Assembly: GCF_041929845.1 (NCBI RefSeq)
Contig: NZ_JBHEEH010000005.1
Location: 62,001-126,000, forward strand
Direction: 5' to 3'
Length of the DNA stretch: 64,000 nt
From: Paenochrobactrum pullorum
GTDB lineage: Bacteria; Pseudomonadota; Alphaproteobacteria; Rhizobiales; Rhizobiaceae
Made by a program: the position numbers and the translations under genes. Position 1 is the first letter of the stretch. Each line of letters opens with the position of its first letter. Below are positions 8,823 to 16,589 of this stretch, piece after piece. The notes beneath the pieces were generated by a model. The model saw nothing but the letters and a program-made list of their open reading frames with translations, was not told the DNA's origin and made no database searches.

Positions 8823-9748
8823 TGAATACGCCTTCTGTAAACACCTCACCTCAGGCGCAAAACAAATTGAGTTTTCGCGAGAAACACGCAAGCCAGATCC
8901 GCCAATGGCGTCTCTATGCGCATATGTTCCGCTCCAGCTTTTCCTCCATGCTTGGCTTGGCTTTAGTACTGCTATTTTTGTTTTTAGCAGCATTTGGCCA
9001 ATGGCTGGTGCCTTATCCGGAAGATGCAGCCGGTGCAGTGCATATGAGCCAACGCCTGCTGCAGCCAAGTGCTGAACACTGGTTCGGCACAGATGAAATG
9101 GGGGCAGATATTTTCTCCCGCGTCATCATCGGCGCGCGAACGAGTCTCTGGATCGGTATTGTCATCACCGGTCTTGGCGCGCTGATCGGCATTCCGCTCG
9201 GCATTATCGCCGGCTATAAAGGTGGCTGGGTGCGCGCTGTCATCATGCGTGTGACAGAGCTTTTCCTTGCTGTTCCGGGTCTCGCACTCGCATTGGCCAT
9301 TGTGGCCGCCCTTGGCGCAAGCCTTACCAATTGCCTCATCGCTTTGGCGATTGTCTGGTGGCCTGGTTATGTGCGTTTGGTGGAAGCAAAAACGCTTTCC
9401 GTGAAAGAAGAATTGTTTGTGGAATCCGCTCGTTCCATCGGTGCGAAAACACCGTGGATTTTATGGCACCATATTCTGCCCAATTGCCTTTCACCGATCA
9501 TTGTCAAAATGAGCATGGATATGGGCATGGCAATTTTGTCTGCGGCCGGTTTGGGTTTTATCGGCCTTGGCGCACGCCCGCCTTCACCGGAATGGGGCGC
9601 GATGATTTCAATTGCCCGCAGCTATATGCCGGATTGGTGGTGGTATTCCTTCTTCCCTGGCGCCGCTATTTTCCTGACCGTACTAGGCTTTAATCTGCTG
9701 GGCGATGGCCTGCGTGATATTCTCGACCCGCGGAGCCGCGAAAGATGA
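8819..9748 (+). CDS. ABC transporter permease, DppC type
   Basis: The 309-residue protein has a cytoplasmic N-terminal tail, a first membrane segment (MLGLALVLLFLFLAAFGQW), the family block HWFGTDEMGADIFSRVIIGARTSL, and the EAA loop VESARSIGAKTPWILWHHILPNCL. The end, GDGLRDILDPRSRER, is typical of DppC. It pairs with the DppB-type subunit and overlaps genes on both sides by four bases, so the operon is tightly coupled. Confidence 0.9.
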   Translation: MMNTPSVNTSPQAQNKLSFREKHASQIRQWRLYAHMFRSSFSSMLGLALVLLFLFLAAFGQWLVPYPEDAAGAVHMSQRLLQPSAEHWFGTDEMGADIFSRVIIGARTSLWIGIVITGLGALIGIPLGIIAGYKGGWVRAVIMRVTELFLAVPGLALALAIVAALGASLTNCLIALAIVWWPGYVRLVEAKTLSVKEELFVESARSIGAKTPWILWHHILPNCLSPIIVKMSMDMGMAILSAAGLGFIGLGARPPSPEWGAMISIARSYMPDWWWYSFFPGAAIFLTVLGFNLLGDGLRDILDPRSRER

Positions 9749-11379
9749 GTGAATTATTATTGAAAATTCAGGATTTCAGCCTGAATATCGGAACATTTGA
9801 CGGCTCGTTGCCAATCCTCAAAAACATCAATCTGGATGTTTATCGCGGCGATACGCTTGGTATTGTCGGCGAAAGTGGCTCGGGCAAAACCGTGCTGATG
9901 CGGACAGTTTTAGGTATCGGGCCGAAACGCTCTGAAGTCAAAAACGGTTCAATGCGTTTCGATAATATCGACCTCATCGGTCTGGATAATAGAGGCTGGC
10001 GCAAAATTCGCGGCACTCGTATTTCCATGATCTTTCAAGATCCAATGACCTATCTCAATCCGCTTTTCACCGTTGGTCAACAAATCGGCGATGTGATGCG
10101 AGCGCATGAAAAAGCGGCAGGCGGCACACAGTCCAGCAAACAGCAACGCAAAGACACAACGCTTGAATTGCTCGCGCAAGTCGGCATTCCGGAACCGGAA
10201 CGCGTCTTTAACAGCTATCCGCATCAATTGTCCGGCGGCATGCGTCAACGGATTCTGATTGCGATGGCACTATGCGGCAAGCCGGATCTGCTCATTGCCG
10301 ATGAGCCGACCACAGCGCTCGATGTGACCGTTCAGGCTCAAGTGCTTGATCTGATTAATGAACTGGTTAAAAAGCTCAATCTTACTGTCATCATGATCAG
10401 CCATGATATGGGGGCTATCGCCACCGTCGCCAAGCGCTGTGCTGTGATGTATAAGGGGGAAATTGTCGAGCAGGGTTTGACGAATGACATCCTGACCAAT
10501 CCGCAAGATGATTATACCAAGCGCTTGCTGGCAGCGATGCCGGATATCAATAATCCGATTACGACAACTGTAACCACTGCGGAATCGGATGCAAAACCGC
10601 TTTTGCAGGTAAGCAATCTTAAGAAGATCTATAAGCTGAAAGATGGCGGTGAATTTGCTGCTGTTGGTGGTGTGAGCATTCACGCCAATAAAGGCGAAAT
10701 CGTCGGCATTGTCGGTGAATCCGGTTCTGGCAAATCGACCCTTGCCCGTCTCATCCTGCGCCTTGTTGAACCCACATCGGGCGATGTGTTTTTTGACGAC
10801 AAAAACATCTGTCAATTAGGCCAAGAAGATATGCGTCTGATGCGTCGTCATATGCAGCTTGTGTTCCAAAACCCGCATTCAGCACTCAATGGCCGTCACA
10901 ATATTGCCGATGCGATTGGTGAGCCATTGCGCCTGCAATCGAAATTGAAGCGGCATGAGATTGAAACACAAGTCGACAGGCTTTTGGATATTGTGCAATT
11001 GCCGCGCAATTTCAAATATCGCTATCCGCATGAATTATCGGGCGGACAGAAGCAGCGAATTTGTATTGCCCGTGCTGTTGCCCTTAATCCGAAACTCTTG
11101 ATCCTCGATGAGCCGACATCGGCACTTGACGTTTCAGTACAGGCACAGGTGCTGGAGTTTTTACAGGAACTGCGCCGCGAGCTTGACCTGACTTATCTCT
11201 TTATTTCGCATGATCTGGCGGTGATTAAAGAGATCTGCAACCGCGTCATCGTCATGCGCCGCGGCAAAATCGTCGAACAGGGAACAGTTGAAAATATTTT
11301 CAGCAATCCGCAGCAGCAATATACCCGTGATCTGATTGAAAGCGGACGCAAAACATCCCGTGCAGCATTGGGAATGTGA
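9745..11379 (+). CDS. Fused dipeptide-type ABC ATPase (DppD-DppF fusion)
   Basis: Two complete nucleotide-binding domains are joined in 544 residues. The first has Walker A GESGSGKT, signature LSGGMRQR and Walker B LLIADEPTTALD; the second has GESGSGKST, LSGGQKQR and LLILDEPTSALD. One protein thus supplies both ATPase halves for the permease pair. The linker around residues 265-285 is polar and Thr-rich. The gene overlaps the upstream permease by four bases and is last in the operon. Confidence 0.92.
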   Translation: MSELLLKIQDFSLNIGTFDGSLPILKNINLDVYRGDTLGIVGESGSGKTVLMRTVLGIGPKRSEVKNGSMRFDNIDLIGLDNRGWRKIRGTRISMIFQDPMTYLNPLFTVGQQIGDVMRAHEKAAGGTQSSKQQRKDTTLELLAQVGIPEPERVFNSYPHQLSGGMRQRILIAMALCGKPDLLIADEPTTALDVTVQAQVLDLINELVKKLNLTVIMISHDMGAIATVAKRCAVMYKGEIVEQGLTNDILTNPQDDYTKRLLAAMPDINNPITTTVTTAESDAKPLLQVSNLKKIYKLKDGGEFAAVGGVSIHANKGEIVGIVGESGSGKSTLARLILRLVEPTSGDVFFDDKNICQLGQEDMRLMRRHMQLVFQNPHSALNGRHNIADAIGEPLRLQSKLKRHEIETQVDRLLDIVQLPRNFKYRYPHELSGGQKQRICIARAVALNPKLLILDEPTSALDVSVQAQVLEFLQELRRELDLTYLFISHDLAVIKEICNRVIVMRRGKIVEQGTVENIFSNPQQQYTRDLIESGRKTSRAALGM

Positions 11380-11382
11380 AAT

Positions 11383-11408
11383 TTAAGGGCACTTTCAAAG
11401 TACCCTTA
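11383..11408. terminator. Terminator hairpin between convergent operons
   Basis: TTAAGGGCACTT and AAGTACCCTTAA form an 11-12 bp stem with one mismatch and a 2-base loop, flanked by A/T-rich sequence. It follows the ATPase stop by three bases and precedes the azlD stop on the other strand. The T-runs are weak, so efficiency is uncertain. Confidence 0.6.
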
Positions 11409-11414
11409 AAACTA

Positions 11415-11714
11415 TCAACCAATCAGTGCGCGACAAATACCCGCCGAAATAATGCCGATTATCACTGTCGGCAGCATCGAAAAACGGGTTGCTGCAAAAA
11501 TAGTGATAGCCAATGCCAGTAAATCCGCCGGATTATTAGAAACAAAATCCGGCGCAATAACTGAAATCAGCACACAACCCGGTGCGGCTTCCATCACCGC
11601 CATTGCGCGTTTGCTTAAAACACGATTGCGAAGCAACACATAGCCACCAATACGGGTGAGATAAGTAACACCTGCCATCAGAAAAATGGTAACGGCAACA
11701 ATCGGATCAATCAT
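11415..11714 (-). CDS. azlD: AzlD, small subunit of branched-chain amino acid exporter
   Basis: The 99-residue membrane protein (MIDPIVAVTIFLMAGVTYLTRIGG at the start, then three further hydrophobic segments) matches the AzlD family. With AzlC it exports branched-chain amino acids or analogues; the pair corresponds to YgaH/YgaZ of E. coli. Although the frame is open up to 11858, the start at 11714 overlaps the azlC stop as ATGA, as usual for the pair, and the longer N-terminus is Arg/Cys-rich and unlike the family. Confidence 0.9.
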   Translation of the reverse strand: MIDPIVAVTIFLMAGVTYLTRIGGYVLLRNRVLSKRAMAVMEAAPGCVLISVIAPDFVSNNPADLLALAITIFAATRFSMLPTVIIGIISAGICRALIG

Positions 11715-12496
11715 TCTTTTTCTGCCAAAAAATAAGCGGCCAACAAGCCGGAGACGGCACCTGCTGCGACATACCAAGCGCCGGGTAATGTCAAATAAAC
11801 ACCTGCCGCCACGACAAGGCTCACAAGCCAAGGCCGTGCTGCGGCAAAACCTTTCCACATACCGGCAAGAAGCACCAGAAACACCGCCGGAAATGCCATA
11901 TCAAGGCCATAAACACGTAGGTCACCCATCATTGGGCCAAAACCTGCCCCAAGCAAAGTAAACAGCACCCACATAATATAAAGCGGCAGTGCCACACCTA
12001 AATAAAACGGCATACTGAAAGGCGTCATAAAACCTTGTGACTTGCGCTTTCGTGCGTCGTCAAGACCCAGTGCCCAGCTTTCATCACACATCAAAAACAA
12101 CGCAGCCAGTGCTTTTCGCTTCGGCAAGTGCTTGATAAATGGAGCCAAAGCTGCGCCCATCAACAAGTGACGGCTATTGACCAAAAAAGTAATGGCGACA
12201 ATCAGCAAAATATGTGGTGGCGATGTCCAGAGCTGAATAGCCGCAAACTCCGAACCGCCGGCAAAGTTAAGCCCTGTCATCAAGGGCACTTCTGCAACGG
12301 TCAGACCTTTTTGAGCAGCTTGCGCACCCAGCACCAAAGCATAAGGCACAACGCCCAGCAACACCGGTATGCCGGTTGTCATACCGCGCCAGAATTCCGA
12401 TCGCCAAACTGCTTTACTGTCCGGCGCTACAAAGCTATGCGAAATATCCATAATATTCTGACTGAATGAGTGATCTTTAATAGCAAGATAATCCAT
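11711..12496 (-). CDS. azlC: AzlC, large subunit of branched-chain amino acid exporter
   Basis: The protein of about 261 residues has the AzlC features GIPVLLGVVPYALVLG, MTGLNFAGGSEFAAIQLW, NSRHLLMGAAL and LMCDESWAL, with repeated hydrophobic helices. It exports valine, leucine, isoleucine or toxic analogues together with AzlD. The start is uncertain: ATG at 12502 or 12496, or 12451 (MDISHSF), none with a strong ribosome site. The divergent Lrp-type gene 93 bp away probably controls it, as AzlB does in Bacillus. Confidence 0.9.
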   Translation of the reverse strand: MDYLAIKDHSFSQNIMDISHSFVAPDSKAVWRSEFWRGMTTGIPVLLGVVPYALVLGAQAAQKGLTVAEVPLMTGLNFAGGSEFAAIQLWTSPPHILLIVAITFLVNSRHLLMGAALAPFIKHLPKRKALAALFLMCDESWALGLDDARKRKSQGFMTPFSMPFYLGVALPLYIMWVLFTLLGAGFGPMMGDLRVYGLDMAFPAVFLVLLAGMWKGFAAARPWLVSLVVAAGVYLTLPGAWYVAAGAVSGLLAAYFLAEKE

Positions 12497-12588
12497 TATC
12501 AAAGCAATTTCATAGCTATTATGGACTTGTAAAAGATATTTATAGCAGTAAATATCAATTGGTATTTTAAAATTGGAACTTTACGCCA

Positions 12589-13047
12589 ATGCGACTAGAT
12601 GAGACCGACAAGAAGATTCTGCGTGTATTGCAAAGAGACGGACGCATCGCCAATAATGATTTAGCGCGCGAGGTTGGCTTGTCACCTTCGCCTTGTTTAC
12701 GCCGCGTCAAATTATTGGAAGAGGCCGGTGTGATTGACCGCTATGTAGCCGTGCTCAATCCGGCTAAGGTCAATAAAGGATTGACCTTTTTTACCCGCAT
12801 CAAACTCGATAAACAAGATGAGAAAAGCCTGAAGCACTTCGCAGACGAGATTAAAAAATTGCCACAAGTGCTTGAATGCTATTTCATGCTTGGCGATTAT
12901 GACGTCATTATTCGGGTCGTTGCCGCTGATCTTGAAGATTACCGACGTTTCCAGTCAGAATCTTTAAGCCAGATTGAAGGCGTGCAAAATCTAAAAACCG
13001 ACGTCTTGAGCCAAACGGTTAAACAAAGCTTCGTTGTGCCTGTATAA
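12589..13047 (+). CDS. Lrp/AsnC family transcriptional regulator
   Basis: The 152-residue protein has an N-terminal winged helix-turn-helix (LDETDKKILRVLQRDGRIAN, SPSPCLRRVKLLEEAGVIDRY) and a C-terminal RAM ligand-sensing domain (ECYFMLGDYDVIIRVVA). Such proteins bind amino acids and form octamers on DNA. Transcribed divergently from azlCD across an AT-rich 92-bp spacer, it is most likely the leucine-responsive regulator of that exporter. The ATG at 12589 gives the standard family N-terminus. Confidence 0.92.
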   Translation: MRLDETDKKILRVLQRDGRIANNDLAREVGLSPSPCLRRVKLLEEAGVIDRYVAVLNPAKVNKGLTFFTRIKLDKQDEKSLKHFADEIKKLPQVLECYFMLGDYDVIIRVVAADLEDYRRFQSESLSQIEGVQNLKTDVLSQTVKQSFVVPV

Positions 13048-13186
13048 TAAATAATGACGGATAGACATGACCGCACCGGCTGGGCTATTTCAAATGCTTG
13101 ATTTCCCATGTTATAGCTACAGCCATCAGTCGTAACTGGCAGCCTTTGGTCTGCATTGCATTTTAATAAATTTCAGGTGAATTTAC

Positions 13187-13792
13187 GTGAATATTCTCAA
13201 TGACCTGACTGTGCATCAGTTTGTCACCCGTCTTCTCATGATGCTCGTCGTCACTGCCTTTTATGGCGCTTGGATATCCGTACTTGCCAAATGGCTAGAT
13301 GATAAACGTCCACAAAACGAAGGTCATTTATCACTTAATCCGGCCGTCAATATTTCCTATGGCGGTTTGGCCATGGCGGTTTTATTCAGCCATGGCTGGA
13401 TCCGACCGATCCGTCTGTCAACAGCCAAAAAAGCTTCTCAAATGCTGCGCATTTTGCTCATTATCCTGATCGGAAGTGCGGTAGCGATTATTACTATTCC
13501 GCTGCTTGATATTCTGCGTCCTTACATTCACCAAGCATTGTCACGGACCAGCGGTTATTATGTGCTTTACAGTGTGCAGGTAATTCAAGAGCAAATGCTG
13601 GGGCTGGTATTATTAAGCCTCATTCCGCTTCCAGGCTTTTTAGCCGGCAATCTATGGCGCATAATCCTGCCAAAAAGTGAAACAAAACTCATTAAATTTG
13701 AGCCGTTTTGTTTAAGCCTTATGATCATTATTCTCATCCTTGGCTGGTTTCCGGATACCAGTAATTTACTCAAAACGCTGCGGCTTATATAA
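13187..13792 (+). CDS. Membrane protein resembling site-2 protease (M50) but lacking catalytic motifs
   Basis: The 201-residue protein has about five hydrophobic segments. Residues 47-77 (GHLSLNPAVNISYGGLAMAV, then GWIRPIRL) resemble the conserved GRLTLNP...DP.G....GWAKPVPV block of rhizobial/actinobacterial M50 site-2 proteases. At the HExxH position, 20 residues before that block, it has Tyr26, Gly27 and Ile30 in place of His, Glu and His. The second zinc motif, normally N..P..PLDGG, reads SLIPLPGFLAG (144-154) with Ser and Leu in place of Asn and Asp. It is therefore probably a pseudoprotease with an unknown role. GTG start after AGGTG. It stands alone between the Lrp gene and a terminator. 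Confidence 0.5.
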   Translation: MNILNDLTVHQFVTRLLMMLVVTAFYGAWISVLAKWLDDKRPQNEGHLSLNPAVNISYGGLAMAVLFSHGWIRPIRLSTAKKASQMLRILLIILIGSAVAIITIPLLDILRPYIHQALSRTSGYYVLYSVQVIQEQMLGLVLLSLIPLPGFLAGNLWRIILPKSETKLIKFEPFCLSLMIIILILGWFPDTSNLLKTLRLI

Positions 13793-13794
13793 GA

Positions 13795-13822
13795 AAAAAC
13801 AGCCCCGATAAGGGCTGTTTTT
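13795..13822 (+). terminator. Rho-independent terminator
   Basis: AAAACAGCCCC / GGGCTGTTTTTT form a stem around GATAA and end in a T-run. It lies between the pseudoprotease gene (ends 13792) and the convergent MoxJ-like gene (ends 13849) and may act in both directions. Confidence 0.9.
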
Positions 13823-13848
13823 TATTGTCATAAAAGAAAGTTTAGTGG

Positions 13849-14700
13849 TTAGTGGCTGTCTCCAGCCACGCCTTCATAGCCATATTTTTCCATGATTTTT
13901 GCAATCGTACCATCGGCAGCCAAAGCATCGATCGCCTGATCAATTTCTGTTCTTAAGAAACTGTCACGCGCATCCACCAGAGCGCCAACCTTGGTGTGAG
14001 TGATTGGTAATGGTTTTAAATCAACCGGATGCAATTCTTTGGCTTCCGGATTGTTTTTTTTCAATTGCGCATAGGTAGGCTGCCAAAGCAAAATACCGGC
14101 CAAACGTTCATCATTCAAACGCTTTACCATCAAATCCATGTCGGCATAAGGCAAGCGCACCCAGCGTTTTGCTTCCGGTTGTTGTTGCGCCCATGTGATA
14201 TAAACCATCTCGCCCATGCTCTGCATGGCAGTGCCTAGCATCCGATCGAAAGGAATGTCCGAAAGACTCTTCCACTCTTTATTATTAACTGCCATCACAT
14301 AAGGCAGTGAAACATAGGGACGGGTCATTGCTGCCCAATCAGGAAAAGCGGATTCTTCCTGCACAGACAATCCCATCATCACATCGCAATCATTGGTCAT
14401 TGCAATTTGTAATTCTTGCAAAAATCCGTCACCGCTAAGCGGAAAACCGCCAAAGCCTTCTTTAAAATCAGCTTTCAAAAACAATGCATCAGCAATCGCC
14501 TGTGCAACATCGCGATCAAAATCGCGTAGCCGACTATTGGCATCATTGCAAAAAACAAGACTGTCGCCTTTCTGGCGGCGGCTGTTATTCAGCAGCTCTT
14601 CAGGAATGCCAGAGGTTTGAGCTAAAACCGGTATCGTCATCGTAGTTACGAGCATAAGACTGCAAATGCTGCTGCGTAATGATTTGATCAACTGGCGCAT
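13849..14700 (-). CDS. Quinoprotein dehydrogenase-associated periplasmic binding protein (MoxJ/XoxJ-like)
   Basis: The 283-residue protein has a signal peptide (SSICSLMLVTTMTIPVLAQ) and a family-3 solute-binding fold (DSLVFCNDANSRLRDFDRDV, NDCDVMMGLSVQEESAFPDW, RLNDERLAGILLWQPTYAQL). Located directly downstream of the PQQ dehydrogenase gene, it resembles MoxJ/XoxJ proteins. These are thought to help activate or mature periplasmic PQQ enzymes instead of taking part in transport. A UUCG-loop hairpin separates it from the dehydrogenase gene, so it may be expressed at a lower level or from its own promoter. Confidence 0.68.
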   Translation of the reverse strand: MRQLIKSLRSSICSLMLVTTMTIPVLAQTSGIPEELLNNSRRQKGDSLVFCNDANSRLRDFDRDVAQAIADALFLKADFKEGFGGFPLSGDGFLQELQIAMTNDCDVMMGLSVQEESAFPDWAAMTRPYVSLPYVMAVNNKEWKSLSDIPFDRMLGTAMQSMGEMVYITWAQQQPEAKRWVRLPYADMDLMVKRLNDERLAGILLWQPTYAQLKKNNPEAKELHPVDLKPLPITHTKVGALVDARDSFLRTEIDQAIDALAADGTIAKIMEKYGYEGVAGDSH

Positions 14701-14730
14701 AATTTTTATCCTGATTTGACGTCAAAACAA

Positions 14731-14752
14731 GAAAAGGGCCGAAGCCCTTTTC
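14731..14752 (-). terminator. Terminator/attenuator with UUCG loop between PQQ dehydrogenase and MoxJ-like genes
   Basis: On the minus strand GAAAAGGGC-TTCG-GCCCTTTTC forms a perfect 9-bp stem closed by a UUCG tetraloop, followed by TTGTTTTG. It sits 23 bp after the dehydrogenase stop. A perfect palindrome, TTTGACGTCAAA at 14715-14726, lies between it and the next start and could be an operator. Confidence 0.75.
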
Positions 14753-14774
14753 TCTTTTTTAAGATCGTTTTCGA

Positions 14775-16532
14775 TTACTTGGCTGCTGGCAGCTTGTAAA
14801 CGAAGATCGAGTTACCGGCACCGGATGGCAGCGGAGTTTCTGGGAATGCTGAAGAAATCGAGCTTGCAGCATTCGAGTAACCGGTTGGAACAACCAGATA
14901 CTGCTCACCATCGATTTCATAAGTGACTGGTGAACCACCGATTGGTGCGTTCAGGCGCTGTTCCCAAACAACATCACCGGTTACCTGATCCCATGCCTTG
15001 ACGAAGCGAGCTGCGTCACCACCAAATACCAGACCACCGCCGGTTGCCAGAACCGAAGAAGTCATTGATGGACGGCTGCGGAACTGCCACTTGGATTCAC
15101 CCTGTGTAGGGTTGATATCCAGAGCCTGCATCAAACCAGCTTCCTTGATACCTTCCGGCAGAACACGTGGGCCGAATTTAACCGAACCAACAGCGTTACC
15201 AGCTGTAAACTCGGATTGGGTCGGAGTTACCGTGTTACATGCTTCGGTCAATGGAACGAAGAATGACTTGGTCAGCGGGCTGTAAGCACCTGCCTGCCAC
15301 AATTTACCACCGGAAACGGAAGAGCAAATCATTGCACCTTCGCCAACAGCACTTGGGATCAGGCTTTCGTCCAGATGAACTGTACCGTCTTTGTCGATTG
15401 ACTTGACGACGTTCTGAACGATGGTTTCTTTCGACCAGAGGTATTTACCGGTGTCGCGATCAAGAGCGAAAGCAATACCGTTCTTGCCTGGTACGGAAAC
15501 CAGCATATGATGCATTTTGCCGTCGATTTCCTGATCAACCAGAACGCGTTCAAACGGGCTGTCCAAATCCCAGTTGTCGCGTGGCAGATGCTGGAAGTAC
15601 CACTTCAGCTCACCAGTATCAACATCAAGAGCAACGGTGGAGTTGGTGTAAAGCACAGAGCCATCACCAGAACCACGGATCAACTCGGCATATGGGCCAG
15701 GCATACCAACGCCCCAGAATGTCATATTGGTACGTGGGTCATAAGAACCGGTTGCCCAAGGTGTACCACCCCAGCGGTTTTCTGGTGGAACAACGCCCCA
15801 GCTCTTCTGCTGTTCTGGGTTGTTCGGATCATCAATGGTGTTGAAACGCCACAGTTCTTCACCGGTGTTCAGGTCGTGAGCCATGATGTAGCAACCACCT
15901 GCAGTACCGGCAATCGAGCAACCGGAAATCGCGCTGATGATCTTGTCTTTAACGATCAAAGGTCCGACGGTGTAGGAATAACCCTTCATCACGTCCAGAA
16001 CTTCTTTTTCCCATACAACTTTACCATCTGCTGCGTTCAGCACAACGATTTTTGCATCAGGAGTGGTCAAAACGACCTTGTCACCGGTCAGTGCAATCGA
16101 GTTTTTCTGACGGCGAGCCTGGTTAGCCTGATAGCTCCATGCCTGCGGCAGTTCTGTTGCAACATGGCGGTACTGCCAGATCAGATCACCGGTTTTAGCA
16201 TCCAATGCTTCAACAACAGCATTGCTGGTCTGCAAAAACATGATGCCGTCATGAATGAGCGGAACAGTTTCCTGAATACCGGCTTCAGCCATTGGCCATG
16301 CCCAAGCAAGCTGCAGGTCTTTGACAGTGTCTTTATTGATTTTATCAAGCGGGCTGTAACCGTGATTGTCATAGGTACCGCGCCACTGCAGCCATTCAGC
16401 AGCTGGCGGGTTGAGCAACATTTCATCGGTAACCGGCTTATAAGGACGTGCGTCCTGTGCAATTGCTGCGCCAGTGATTGCCATCAAAATGGTACCGGCA
16501 GCAAGAAGCGAGGTTCTCAGATTGATTTTCAA
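14775..16532 (-). CDS. PQQ-dependent alcohol dehydrogenase-type quinoprotein (periplasmic), divergent metal site
   Basis: A signal peptide (TSLLAAGTILMAITGAAIAQ) precedes an eight-bladed propeller with tryptophan-docking repeats (DLIWQY, KVVWEKE, EELWRF, ELKWYF, KYLWSK, ESKWQF, DVVWEQ). The catalytic region reads NWDLDSPFE: Asp322 is the expected base, and Asp324 lies where lanthanide-dependent enzymes have their extra ligand. In contrast, the usual metal-ligand Glu (ISGGE block) reads ISGCSIAG, the usual Asn of GTGNPxP reads WGVGMPGP, and no adjacent Cys pair is present. TTG start follows TAGGAGAA. It presumably oxidises an alcohol or aldehyde and passes electrons to the cytochrome encoded just upstream. 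I do not assign xoxF, mxaF or exaF. Confidence 0.82.
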   Translation of the reverse strand: MKINLRTSLLAAGTILMAITGAAIAQDARPYKPVTDEMLLNPPAAEWLQWRGTYDNHGYSPLDKINKDTVKDLQLAWAWPMAEAGIQETVPLIHDGIMFLQTSNAVVEALDAKTGDLIWQYRHVATELPQAWSYQANQARRQKNSIALTGDKVVLTTPDAKIVVLNAADGKVVWEKEVLDVMKGYSYTVGPLIVKDKIISAISGCSIAGTAGGCYIMAHDLNTGEELWRFNTIDDPNNPEQQKSWGVVPPENRWGGTPWATGSYDPRTNMTFWGVGMPGPYAELIRGSGDGSVLYTNSTVALDVDTGELKWYFQHLPRDNWDLDSPFERVLVDQEIDGKMHHMLVSVPGKNGIAFALDRDTGKYLWSKETIVQNVVKSIDKDGTVHLDESLIPSAVGEGAMICSSVSGGKLWQAGAYSPLTKSFFVPLTEACNTVTPTQSEFTAGNAVGSVKFGPRVLPEGIKEAGLMQALDINPTQGESKWQFRSRPSMTSSVLATGGGLVFGGDAARFVKAWDQVTGDVVWEQRLNAPIGGSPVTYEIDGEQYLVVPTGYSNAASSISSAFPETPLPSGAGNSIFVYKLPAAK

Positions 16533-16589
16533 AGGAATTCTCCTATCAGGATAAATTACGGTAGAGGAAGCTTACGACCAAAATATCAA

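Noticed and set aside
10270..10815. 181-codon minus-strand frame within the fused ATPase gene
   Set aside because: Antisense to two conserved ATPase domains; composition fits a shadow frame.
11715..11858. N-terminal extension of AzlD
   Set aside because: Arg/Cys-rich and overlapping azlC; the ATGA-coupled start at 11714 gives the family N-terminus.
14775..16532. Naming the PQQ dehydrogenase xoxF or exaF
   Set aside because: It shares WDxD with lanthanide enzymes but lacks the Glu, Asn and vicinal Cys motifs of both families, so a specific symbol is not justified.
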